From positions 1 to 6,927 of the forward strand of contig CAIVOO010000114.1 of the NCBI GenBank assembly GCA_903907555.1: DNA of 6,927 bases, read 5' to 3'. Source of the DNA: an uncultured archaeon. GTDB lineage: Archaea; Nanobdellota; Nanobdellia; Woesearchaeales; CAIVOO01. The translations under genes were made by a program, and so were the position numbers. Below, piece by piece: positions 1 through 5,213 of the stretch; within the stretch, counting starts at the first letter, position 1; the number at the start of each line of letters is the position of its first letter. The notes beneath the pieces are model-generated. The model was given only the letters and a program-made list of their open reading frames with translations, searched no databases and was not told where the DNA came from.

Positions 1-1
1 G

Positions 2-376
2 GAATTAAGCCAGAGGCAACTGCATATTTTATTCGACCATATGTGCTTTGGCGATGGAAATATGCAGAAGAATGGGTTTAGGATTTATTATACATCTTCG
101 AAAAGGCTTGCTGATGATGTGCAGGAAATTCTTCTCAAAATTGACAGAGTTGGAATTATTAAAAAGAGAAAAAGGCTTGGTGGAGGAATTGGAAAAAGAA
201 AATTCAAAATAGTTCATTCTTGCTATGAGGTTATTGAGCGCATAAAAAAAACTGTTGCATGGATTGATAAAAGGGATACAAGAATAATTGATTATAAAGG
301 CACAGTTCACTGCGTTACAGTCCCTTATCATACATTATATGTCCGCAGAAATGGAAAACCTGTATGGTGTGGCAAT
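2..376 (+). mobile_element. Intein, C-terminal part with LAGLIDADG homing-endonuclease half and C-terminal splicing block
   Basis: This in-frame segment is not part of PurD. It opens with a LAGLIDADG-type motif (LHILFDHMCFGDGN, bases 20-64) that keeps the acidic residue expected to bind metal (Asp at 53-55), followed by YYTSSKRLADDVQEILLKI, typical of this intein endonuclease group. The C-terminal splicing block runs from about 284 to 376: IDYKGTVHCVTVPYHTLYV and then RRNGKPVWCGN. Asn (374-376) is the last intein residue and Thr (377-379) is the +1 extein nucleophile. The residue before the Asn is Gly instead of the usual His. Being in frame with intact motifs suggests splicing competence; endonuclease activity cannot be judged because the first half is outside the window. 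Inteins with this VRRNGKPVWCGN ending are known; the assignment is secure, the exact activity is inferred. Confidence 0.9.
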
Positions 377-979
377 ACCTTGATGTTTTGGTCGCAGCCT
401 AATGCCATATTTCACAACACACTTGAAAAGATTAAGGAGGACCTTGCGAAATCAGGATACGTGGGATATATTGACATTAATTGCATCGCTAATGCAAAAG
501 GGATATTTCCTTTAGAATTCACATCAAGATTCGGCTATCCAACGATAAGCATACAAATTGAAGGGGTTACAAGCGACTGGGGCGAGTTCCTTTACAAAAT
601 TGCAGCAGGCGAGAAATTCGATTTGAAAGTCAAGAAAGGATTCCAGGTGGGCGTTGTCGTCGCAGTCCCGCCGTTCCCATATGATGACAAGAAAGAGTTC
701 TATATCTACAAGGATTTGTCAATACTTTTCAAGAGACCGAATTTTGAAGGCGTACATCTCGGAGATGTCAAATTAATTGAAAATGTCTGGAGCCTTGCAG
801 GCGAGTCTGGATACGCACTTATCGTGACAGGATCTGGCACGACTGTTGAAGAGGCGAGAAAGCAGACGTACAACCGGGTTGACAACATAATGCTTCAGAA
901 CATGTTCTATAGGACAGATATAGGGATGAAATGGTATCGTGATTCTGACAGGCTGCAAACTTGGGGATACCTGTACTGA
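2..979 (+). CDS. purD: Phosphoribosylamine-glycine ligase (GAR synthetase), 3' part, interrupted by an intein; 5' end outside window
   Basis: The frame is open from base 2, so this is a 5'-truncated gene; the ATG at 41 lies inside a LAGLIDADG motif and is not a start. Codons 2-376 are intein and 377-976 encode the last 200 residues of the enzyme. GAR synthetase joins phosphoribosylamine and glycine using ATP, the second step of de novo purine synthesis, in the cytoplasm. The extein shows the ATP-grasp core: TLMFWS just after the intein, GYVGYIDIN, PLEFTSRFGYPT (Glu of the metal site; the Asn of bacterial EFNARFGDPE is replaced here), then GTTVEEARKQTYNRVDNI and FYRTDIG near the end, typical of PurD C-termini. 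The C-terminus looks complete. The extein looks somewhat richer in G+C than the intein by eye. The Nudix gene follows after 2 bases. An unrelated ATP-grasp ligase is unlikely because of the C-terminal signature. Confidence 0.9.
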   Translation, partial: ELSQRQLHILFDHMCFGDGNMQKNGFRIYYTSSKRLADDVQEILLKIDRVGIIKKRKRLGGGIGKRKFKIVHSCYEVIERIKKTVAWIDKRDTRIIDYKGTVHCVTVPYHTLYVRRNGKPVWCGNTLMFWSQPNAIFHNTLEKIKEDLAKSGYVGYIDINCIANAKGIFPLEFTSRFGYPTISIQIEGVTSDWGEFLYKIAAGEKFDLKVKKGFQVGVVVAVPPFPYDDKKEFYIYKDLSILFKRPNFEGVHLGDVKLIENVWSLAGESGYALIVTGSGTTVEEARKQTYNRVDNIMLQNMFYRTDIGMKWYRDSDRLQTWGYLY

Positions 980-981
980 TT

Positions 982-1383
982 ATGAATAAATTCAAAAAAA
1001 TAGGCGGCATTATCATCAGAGATAAAAAGATTCTTGTAGTGAGAAAAAAAGGGACAGATACGTTCATAATCCCTGGTGGGAGAGTTGAAAAAGAAGAAAC
1101 ATCGGAGCAGACGCTCAAGAGAGAGCTATTTGAGGAGCTAAAAGTAAAAGTGCTGTCCTTAAAATATTTCGGGGTCTTTACAGAGCCTGCTGCTTTTGAA
1201 AAAGACACATTAGTTGAATTAGAGATATATAATGTTATGATTATCGGTGAGCCCTTGACAAGCTCTGAGATTAAAGAATACAAATGGGTGGATAATAGCT
1301 ACAAGGATAATGGGATAAAATTAGGTTCGGTCTTAGAGAAATATGTTTTGCCTAAACTGGCTGAACAAGGTTTAATCAAATGA
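982..1383 (+). CDS. Nudix hydrolase (MutT-like), 133 aa
   Basis: Nudix enzymes hydrolyse nucleoside diphosphates linked to another moiety, including damaged dNTPs and sugar nucleotides; the substrate here cannot be read from sequence. The Nudix box lies at residues 33-55: G-x5-E-x7-RE-x2-EE, with Arg47-Glu48 and Glu51-Glu52 as the metal-binding core. The usual Gly near the end of the box is Lys54. The N-terminus (MNKFKKIGGIIIRDKKILVV) matches the first strand of the fold. I chose the ATG at 982, 2 bases after the purD stop; a TTG at 961 in the same frame would add seven residues inside purD and is less likely. No clear Shine-Dalgarno is visible, so translation may be coupled to purD. The stop overlaps the next start as ATGA. 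Confidence 0.88.
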   Translation: MNKFKKIGGIIIRDKKILVVRKKGTDTFIIPGGRVEKEETSEQTLKRELFEELKVKVLSLKYFGVFTEPAAFEKDTLVELEIYNVMIIGEPLTSSEIKEYKWVDNSYKDNGIKLGSVLEKYVLPKLAEQGLIK

Positions 1384-1799
1384 AACAGATAGTAAGATTG
1401 GATGATTGCTTAAAATGCAGGGAGTGCTGCAGATTCTACAAGGGTTACCAGCATTTGGCGCCTATAATTGAAAAAGAAGGCAAGTACTCAATGATATTGT
1501 GCAAGGAAAAGAGAGGAAGCTACTATATCTGCCCTTACTTCAAGAAAAATATCTGTATTGTAGAGAAAAACAAGCCGTTTGACTGCAAGATATATCCTTT
1601 CAACATAATGGTCAACAGGGAGGGAGCGATTGTGCTTGCTTATGATAGAAGCTGCAAAGGGCTTAAGGGCAAGACGAAGAAGGAAATAGAAAAGTATGCA
1701 GATTACTTAATCAAATACATAAAAAAGATGGGTATTCTGAAAAATAAATTCTATGTTGAGCCGTTCCAGAAGGAACTGACAATCGTCAGGAATCTTTAA
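1380..1799 (+). CDS. YkgJ/UPF0153-like CxxCxxCC-domain protein, 139 aa, putative Zn or Fe-S binding
   Basis: Small cysteine-rich cytoplasmic protein of the YkgJ (UPF0153) type, often labelled a putative zinc- or iron-chelating or Fe-S protein; no reaction is established. The N-terminal cluster is C10-x2-C13-x2-C16-C17, followed by C41, C51-P-Y-F, C59, and C69 in the KPFDCKIYPF motif that marks the family, plus C92. The tail (about residues 100-125) is Lys-rich and helical. The start ATG at 1380 overlaps the Nudix stop (ATGA), and AAGG at 1367-1370 sits 9 bases upstream of it as a weak ribosome-binding site, so it belongs to the purD-Nudix transcript. The last 14 bases overlap the 3' end of the convergent glycosyltransferase gene. 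Confidence 0.87.
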   Translation: MKQIVRLDDCLKCRECCRFYKGYQHLAPIIEKEGKYSMILCKEKRGSYYICPYFKKNICIVEKNKPFDCKIYPFNIMVNREGAIVLAYDRSCKGLKGKTKKEIEKYADYLIKYIKKMGILKNKFYVEPFQKELTIVRNL

Positions 1800-2487
1800 A
1801 TTCACCAAATTCATATTTTATCTTGTTCTTCCTTATTTCCCCCAGAAATGTCCTGTAGATGAATGCATAAAACATTTTCATGATAAAATTTAACCTGCCT
1901 TCCTTGTCAAGCCGCCTGACATTCACTTTTATCTTGGGGCCGTGCAGTATCCTGAACCATTTTGCTTTCATCACGAAATTGTGGTCTTCGCCCAACGTTA
2001 TTGTCGGGTCGAATCCTCCTCGCTCTTTAAAGTATTTTTTTGTTGAGAATATGCAGAACCCTGCAGCCAATGGACTAAAATATTGGTTTATGAAATATAA
2101 AAGATTCCAGTAGTCGCGGTGTATTATCTTGTCAAACGTCCTGCTCGACATTGGCATCACGTAAGTTGTTGCCGCATCAAGCCTTCGCTTCACGAATTCT
2201 TCAAGATTTTTTTCTATAAAATCATTCTTAAATGATACGTCTGCATCGAGGAAGAGAATATAAGGTGTATTAGCAACCTTTGCTCCGTTATTTCTTGCTA
2301 CAGAGGGCAAGCCGCCTTTGACAATTCTTGCACCAAATGATTTTGCTATATTTACAGTATCATCTTTCGAACCTGCATCAGCAACTATCACTTCAAAATC
2401 CTTGAATGTTTGGTGCTTCAGGCAGGATAACAATGTGGGAAGAAATTCCTCTTCATTCAGCGTCGGGATTACTATTGATAGTTTCAT
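1786..2487 (-). CDS. Family 2 glycosyltransferase (GT-A fold), 233 aa
   Basis: Transfers a sugar from an activated donor to an acceptor; donor and acceptor are not determinable here, but a lipid-linked or surface glycan is likely from context. The N-terminus MKLSIVIPTLNEEEFLP is the classic GT2 nucleotide-binding start. VIVADAGSKDDT lies at 33-44, the DxD-type metal motif is D81-A-D83, and G166-E-D168 is the catalytic-base region. The segment at 197-216 is hydrophobic and aromatic and may be an amphipathic membrane-contact helix rather than a full span. The ATG at 2487 overlaps the upstream glycosidase stop (ATGA), with AAGGAA upstream as Shine-Dalgarno. It is the last gene of the minus-strand operon, and its 3' end overlaps the convergent YkgJ-like gene by 14 bases with no room for a separate terminator. 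Confidence 0.92.
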   Translation of the reverse strand: MKLSIVIPTLNEEEFLPTLLSCLKHQTFKDFEVIVADAGSKDDTVNIAKSFGARIVKGGLPSVARNNGAKVANTPYILFLDADVSFKNDFIEKNLEEFVKRRLDAATTYVMPMSSRTFDKIIHRDYWNLLYFINQYFSPLAAGFCIFSTKKYFKERGGFDPTITLGEDHNFVMKAKWFRILHGPKIKVNVRRLDKEGRLNFIMKMFYAFIYRTFLGEIRKNKIKYEFGEFKDS

Positions 2488-3566
2488 ATTTTAAATTCCT
2501 TGGCAAGATCCAAAAAAATGCTGCACCAAAGCAGCCCCTCATCAGCTTTGTAAAATGGCGTCTTATAAATTGTCCCATCAGGATTGTAAAGTTCTACAAA
2601 ATTCCTTTGTTTTTCTATTAGCTGCCTGTATTTCATAAGATGCATTCTTGCCCTTTTTCTGTCTGCTCGCTTTAATATAGTCAGATAATTTAGTCCGTTA
2701 TGCATCCAGATTGTGTTTCCGACATAATTCGGAACGAGCCATTTCATCGGAGTCAGGAATTCTGCATCGCCTGTTATTGTATATTTTATTGGGAATGGCT
2801 TGTCAAGAAGCTCTTTTTGAATTGCTTTAACTGAAGACTTGAGCATTTGATTATCAAATAAATCCAGATAATAAGGGTAAATGTTGGCGTCTGAAGATAT
2901 AACATCATTATCCAAATCATCCTTGAAATATTTTCCTGTCCAAAGTTTTTTCTTCATAAGCTTTTGTATGTCTTTATTGAACGGATTGATTAATTTGAGT
3001 TCCTTGCAGTCCTTCTGCAGAGAAGCCATCATCGCGTTGTCATAAGATGATGAATTTCTTATGGAATGGTCTTTAACGCTTGTGAAATATCCATTTTTTA
3101 CCATTCCTGTCTGCTTGTCAATTATTTTGTTGTGATACCTCATTATTTCCTTGTTAATGAATCCTTGATGCCTTTCGATTAATTTTGTATTATTTGTAAC
3201 TCTTAACGTCCTGATTAGCAGAGCAAGCGAGTCCGGCCCTATACCAAACACATCGATTGGAACCTCCTCATCTGTAATTGTTGAAGTTATTTTATTGTTT
3301 TTTTCAAAAATTTTCAGTGCATATTCCAATGTCTTCCCAACTTTTTCCTTATAGCCAAGCCTGCAAAGGCTTTCTGCGCAGAATGCAAAGTCTCTAACAT
3401 AAAACTCTGCGAAGTTTCCAGAGCTTACCTGAAAGTATGTTCCATTCCAGCAGTCATCTATTATCTGCCTGGCAATGTTTTCGTAATTTCCCTCATATTT
3501 TTTTCTTTTTGCAAATCTTAGCTTAAAGAATCGTAATGCATCTTTAATATGGCTTATACCTATCAT
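2484..3566 (-). CDS. Alpha/alpha-toroid (six-hairpin) glycosidase-like protein, 360 aa, glucoamylase/debranching-enzyme related
   Basis: Likely hydrolyses or otherwise handles alpha-linked sugars. Visible signatures: FYVRDFAFCAESLCRLGY at about 55-72, resembling the W-x-RD motif of GH15-like and debranching glucosidases (Asp59 is a candidate substrate-binding residue); DSLALLIRTLR at 112-122; SSYDNAMMAS at 173-182; NTIWMHNGLNYL at 284-295; ELYNPDGT at 325-332; and DEGLLW at 342-347. The last three resemble the C-terminal repeats of glycogen-debranching amylo-1,6-glucosidases. The catalytic pair is not assigned. No signal peptide or membrane segment is seen, so it appears cytoplasmic. At 360 residues it is a bare catalytic toroid without accessory domains. 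GAGG at 3571-3574 (minus strand) is a good Shine-Dalgarno four bases before the ATG. It overlaps both neighbours by 4 bases, linking it to the glycosyltransferase and membrane protein. Confidence 0.72.
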   Translation of the reverse strand: MIGISHIKDALRFFKLRFAKRKKYEGNYENIARQIIDDCWNGTYFQVSSGNFAEFYVRDFAFCAESLCRLGYKEKVGKTLEYALKIFEKNNKITSTITDEEVPIDVFGIGPDSLALLIRTLRVTNNTKLIERHQGFINKEIMRYHNKIIDKQTGMVKNGYFTSVKDHSIRNSSSYDNAMMASLQKDCKELKLINPFNKDIQKLMKKKLWTGKYFKDDLDNDVISSDANIYPYYLDLFDNQMLKSSVKAIQKELLDKPFPIKYTITGDAEFLTPMKWLVPNYVGNTIWMHNGLNYLTILKRADRKRARMHLMKYRQLIEKQRNFVELYNPDGTIYKTPFYKADEGLLWCSIFLDLAKEFKI

Positions 3567-4558
3567 GCTTCCTCGAAGAACGCTTTGAAGGCGCCCCTGC
3601 TGTGCCTATATATGAAGAAAAGCCCAAGCAGAGTCCAGAATAAGTCTCTTGCGCGGATAATAAGTGTAAGCGCTATGGCTGTAGTGACATCAATCCCCAA
3701 AAACATGAATACAGATATCTGAGCAGCTTCAAGCACACCGATTGCGGCGGGTATTGGGATTATGTACGCAATTGCAACAAAACTTAGGACAAGGAATATT
3801 TCCATAAGATTTGGAGTGTAACCCACAATCTGCATTGCAAATGAATATTCAAAAAACATCAGTATCCAGATAACTACACCGTAAAACATCGAGCGCAGAA
3901 ACGGGCCGCGCCTCCATCTAAGAACGAATATTGTGTTGCTCTCGACAACTTTTATCTTCTCAATTATTTTTTGTATGCTCTTTAACTTATGAAGCCTTAA
4001 AAACTCCATTGTTGATGATATTGAGCCCCTGCCTTTCAAGTGAAGATAGAAGAACCTGAAGAGGATGAATATGACTACTAATAGCGTGGCGATAATCAAT
4101 GCAGTGGCTTTTCCTGAAATCGCATAGTTAGTCATTATTATAAGGAATCCAAGAAGGCCAAAAACTGCATCCAAAGATAATTCTATTGCATCGTCCAGCA
4201 ACACAGAAGATGCTGCCTTGGGCATGGATACATTATGATTTTTCAATAAATATGCCCTGATTGGCTCTCCGCCTATATGCATTGTTGGTGTGAGATAATT
4301 GAATGCGTAGCATGCGAGTTTGTATTCGAATAGCTTAAGGAATTTCACCGGCTGGCCCAAGCATTTCAGTATGTTCTGCCATCTTAAAACCAGGCAGCAC
4401 ATTATCAGGAATGAAACAATGACATAAGCCGGAAGAAGCTTGAATGAGAATATATCCAAAGTCTTGAACAGCTCAACCGGCGAGAAATAATGGTAGATGG
4501 CTATAAGTACTGCAATCCCGATAAAAAGAGATATCCCGAACTTGTAAATCTTTTTCAT
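3563..4558 (-). CDS. Flippase-like integral membrane protein (UPF0104 / LPG-synthase TM-domain family), 331 aa
   Basis: Polytopic membrane protein of the UPF0104/TIGR00374 type, related to the membrane part of LPG synthase (MprF) and to the C-terminal region of haloarchaeal AglD. Family members are thought to move or modify lipid-linked substrates; the exact role is unproven. Several hydrophobic spans are visible, the first at about 4-24. Signature segments are FNYLTPTMHIGGEPIRAYLL, SVLLDDAIEL, YIIPIPAAIGVLEAAQ and RARDLFWTLLGL. I chose the ATG at 4558. A longer frame starting at a TTG (4603) would translate the T-arm and acceptor of the adjacent tRNA gene (GFESPQVRF is a typical read-through artefact). 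The ATG lies 4 bases beyond the tRNA 3' end with no terminator between, so it may be co-transcribed with the tRNA. It overlaps the glycosidase gene as ATGA. Confidence 0.85.
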   Translation of the reverse strand: MKKIYKFGISLFIGIAVLIAIYHYFSPVELFKTLDIFSFKLLPAYVIVSFLIMCCLVLRWQNILKCLGQPVKFLKLFEYKLACYAFNYLTPTMHIGGEPIRAYLLKNHNVSMPKAASSVLLDDAIELSLDAVFGLLGFLIIMTNYAISGKATALIIATLLVVIFILFRFFYLHLKGRGSISSTMEFLRLHKLKSIQKIIEKIKVVESNTIFVLRWRRGPFLRSMFYGVVIWILMFFEYSFAMQIVGYTPNLMEIFLVLSFVAIAYIIPIPAAIGVLEAAQISVFMFLGIDVTTAIALTLIIRARDLFWTLLGLFFIYRHSRGAFKAFFEEA

Positions 4559-4598
4559 AAAGCGCACCTGGGGGGATTCGAACCCCCGACCTACAGCT

Positions 4599-4660
4599 TT
4601 CAACAGTCTCTGCTAACTCTCTTCCTGCCGAAGCACTCAGAGTGGTATCATCACAGACTG
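4599..4660 (-). other. Apparent tRNA intron in the anticodon loop, 62 nt, canonical 37/38 position
   Basis: Removing it leaves loop CTCCTAA on a 5-bp anticodon stem. The splice geometry is right: 5' bulge UA|C, 3' bulge AA|A, inner helix AGUCU/AGACU. The central 4-bp helix is weak: C32-G and C35-G pair, but U33-U and C34-U do not. The intron body extends as a rod through ACUCU/AGAGU to UGC-UUCG-GCA, a UUCG tetraloop. It also carries a GUGAUGA box C-like motif. Boundaries could shift by one base because A37 and the A run are equivalent. Confidence 0.8.
4604..4660 (-). ncRNA. Possible box C/D-like RNA nested in the anticodon intron
   Basis: In the minus-strand intron, GUGAUGA at intron positions 7-13 (4654-4648) is a perfect box C (RUGAUGA). 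It lies one base inside the terminal helix CAGUC/GACUG. CUGA at intron positions 21-24 (4640-4637) could be box D'. CAGA at 49-52, directly before the closing strand, could be a degenerate box D that keeps the G and A of the kink-turn. No good box C' is visible, and the C to D' spacing of 7 bases is shorter than usual guides. Haloarchaeal pre-tRNA-Trp introns are a known precedent. I found no match of the possible guides to the tRNA itself. Confidence 0.33.
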
Positions 4661-4677
4661 TAGGAGGCTGTCGCGCT

Positions 4678-4711
4678 TTTTGGCTGCGCCAAAACCCTGC
4701 TTTGGGCAGGT
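4678..4711 (-). other. Apparent tRNA intron in the D-loop, 34 nt, between positions 20a and 21
   Basis: Without this insert the D-stem GCGC/GCGC closes normally; with it the D-arm cannot form. A near-canonical bulge-helix-bulge can be drawn. Exon bases UUGG (4717-4714) pair with intron CCAA (4683-4680). The 3' bulge is AA|A. The 5' bulge is AU|AC, one base longer than the canonical three. The intron body is a hairpin, CUGC-CCAAA with UUUGG-C-GCAG, with one bulged C and a 7-nt loop. A run of A makes the exact boundary ambiguous by one base. A competing fold of two simple hairpins (CCTGC/GCAGG and TTTTGGC/GCCAAAA) is also possible. Confidence 0.78.
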
Positions 4712-4756
4712 ATCCAAGCTGCGCTACAGGTGCATACAGTGCTTTCTAAGAGCAGG

Positions 4757-4770
4757 ATTTATAAATATAT
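4757..4770. promoter_or_regulatory. Shared TATA element for the divergent tRNA-Arg and DUF192/truD transcripts
   Basis: The 54-base gap between the tRNA 5' end (4733) and the ATG at 4788 holds one AT-rich stretch, TTTATAAATATAT at 4758-4770. For the + strand its centre is about 25 bases before the ATG, which predicts a leaderless mRNA. For the - strand it is about 30 bases before tRNA G1. Both spacings fit archaeal TBP sites. Two overlapping TATA boxes cannot be excluded. Confidence 0.6.
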
Positions 4771-4787
4771 TGCAATAATAATCTGTT

Positions 4788-5213
4788 ATGAAACTAAAAC
4801 TATGCATACTGATAATACTGACGACTTTTATGCTGATTGGGTGCTCAAGCAACGCAAAAGTCTGCATTAACAGCAATTGCTTTAATTCTGAGATAGCAGA
4901 CACCCCTGAAAAACAGCAATTAGGGCTGATGAACAGGGAATCGCTTGATGCAGACAAGGGAATGCTATTTATTTTTGACAAGGAAGTAATACACAGCTTC
5001 TGGATGAAGAACACATTAATACCATTAGACATGATATGGATAAACTCCAACAATGAAATTGTTTACATAAAGAAGTATGCACAGCCATGCGAGGCAATGC
5101 CCTGCGAAAGCTTTAACCCAGGCAAGATTTCAAAATATGTTCTTGAAGTTTATGGCGGTACTGTGGATAAGAAAGGAATAAATGTTGGGGATAAGGTTAC
5201 AATCAAGATATGA
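4788..5213 (+). CDS. DUF192 (COG1430) lipoprotein-like protein, 141 aa
   Basis: The DUF192 family is widespread and without a proven biochemical function; members are often exported. Here a hydrophobic signal (residues 5-17) ends in L16-I-G-C19, a lipobox-like site with Cys19 available for lipid attachment, so anchoring outside the membrane is inferred. The DUF192 core is clear: EIADTPEKQQLGLMNRESL (35-53), GMLFIFD (58-64), SFWMKNTLIPLDMIWI (70-85), KYVLEVYGG (116-124) and a final GDKV. Cys26/Cys31 and Cys101/Cys106 could form disulfides. The ATG lies about where transcription should start from the TATA at 4758-4770, so the mRNA is probably leaderless. The stop overlaps the truD start as ATGA, an operon link with no obvious functional connection. 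Confidence 0.92.
   Translation: MKLKLCILIILTTFMLIGCSSNAKVCINSNCFNSEIADTPEKQQLGLMNRESLDADKGMLFIFDKEVIHSFWMKNTLIPLDMIWINSNNEIVYIKKYAQPCEAMPCESFNPGKISKYVLEVYGGTVDKKGINVGDKVTIKI

Larger units (their letters stand above)
4563..4733 (-). tRNA. trnR: tRNA-Arg(CCT), 171-nt gene with two apparent introns, mature about 75 nt
   Basis: The acceptor is a perfect 7-bp helix (GCACCTG at 4733-4727 with CAGGTGC at 4570-4564), with discriminator G73 and no encoded CCA. The T-arm is GGGGG-TTCGAAT-CCCCC. Removing two inserts gives a textbook cloverleaf: T8-A9, D-stem GCGC/GCGC, D-loop AGCTTGGATA, anticodon stem ACAGC/GCTGT, loop CTCCTAA and variable region AGGTC. The anticodon CCT lies at 4664-4662. A20 in the D-loop (after G18-G19) agrees with arginine identity. 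The inserts are 34 nt in the D-loop and 62 nt after A37, giving 171-96 = 75 nt. A TATA element sits about 25-37 bases upstream. Intron removal would need the archaeal splicing endonuclease; function is inferred from fold completeness. Confidence 0.88.

Noticed and set aside
41..43. ATG at 41 as the start of a complete purD-like protein
   Set aside because: It lies inside the LAGLIDADG motif and the frame is open to the window edge.
29..331. Minus-strand ORF opposite the intein
   Set aside because: It is a shadow of the intein reading frame with no family features.
961..981. TTG at 961 as start of the Nudix gene
   Set aside because: It would overlap purD and add residues outside the Nudix fold; ATG 982 fits the family N-terminus.
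819..1283. Minus-strand ORF of 154 codons across purD and the Nudix gene
   Set aside because: It is antisense to two genes with clear family motifs and shows no recognisable domain itself.
4559..4603. N-terminal extension of the membrane protein from a TTG at 4603
   Set aside because: It translates the tRNA T-arm and acceptor (GFESPQVRF) and starts inside the tRNA intron; the ATG at 4558 begins directly at the first membrane span.
4590..4667. Alternative 7-bp pairing CCTACAG/CTGTAGG as the anticodon stem
   Set aside because: It would leave no sensible 7-nt anticodon loop, while ACAGC/GCTGT with loop CTCCTAA gives a complete tRNA-Arg.
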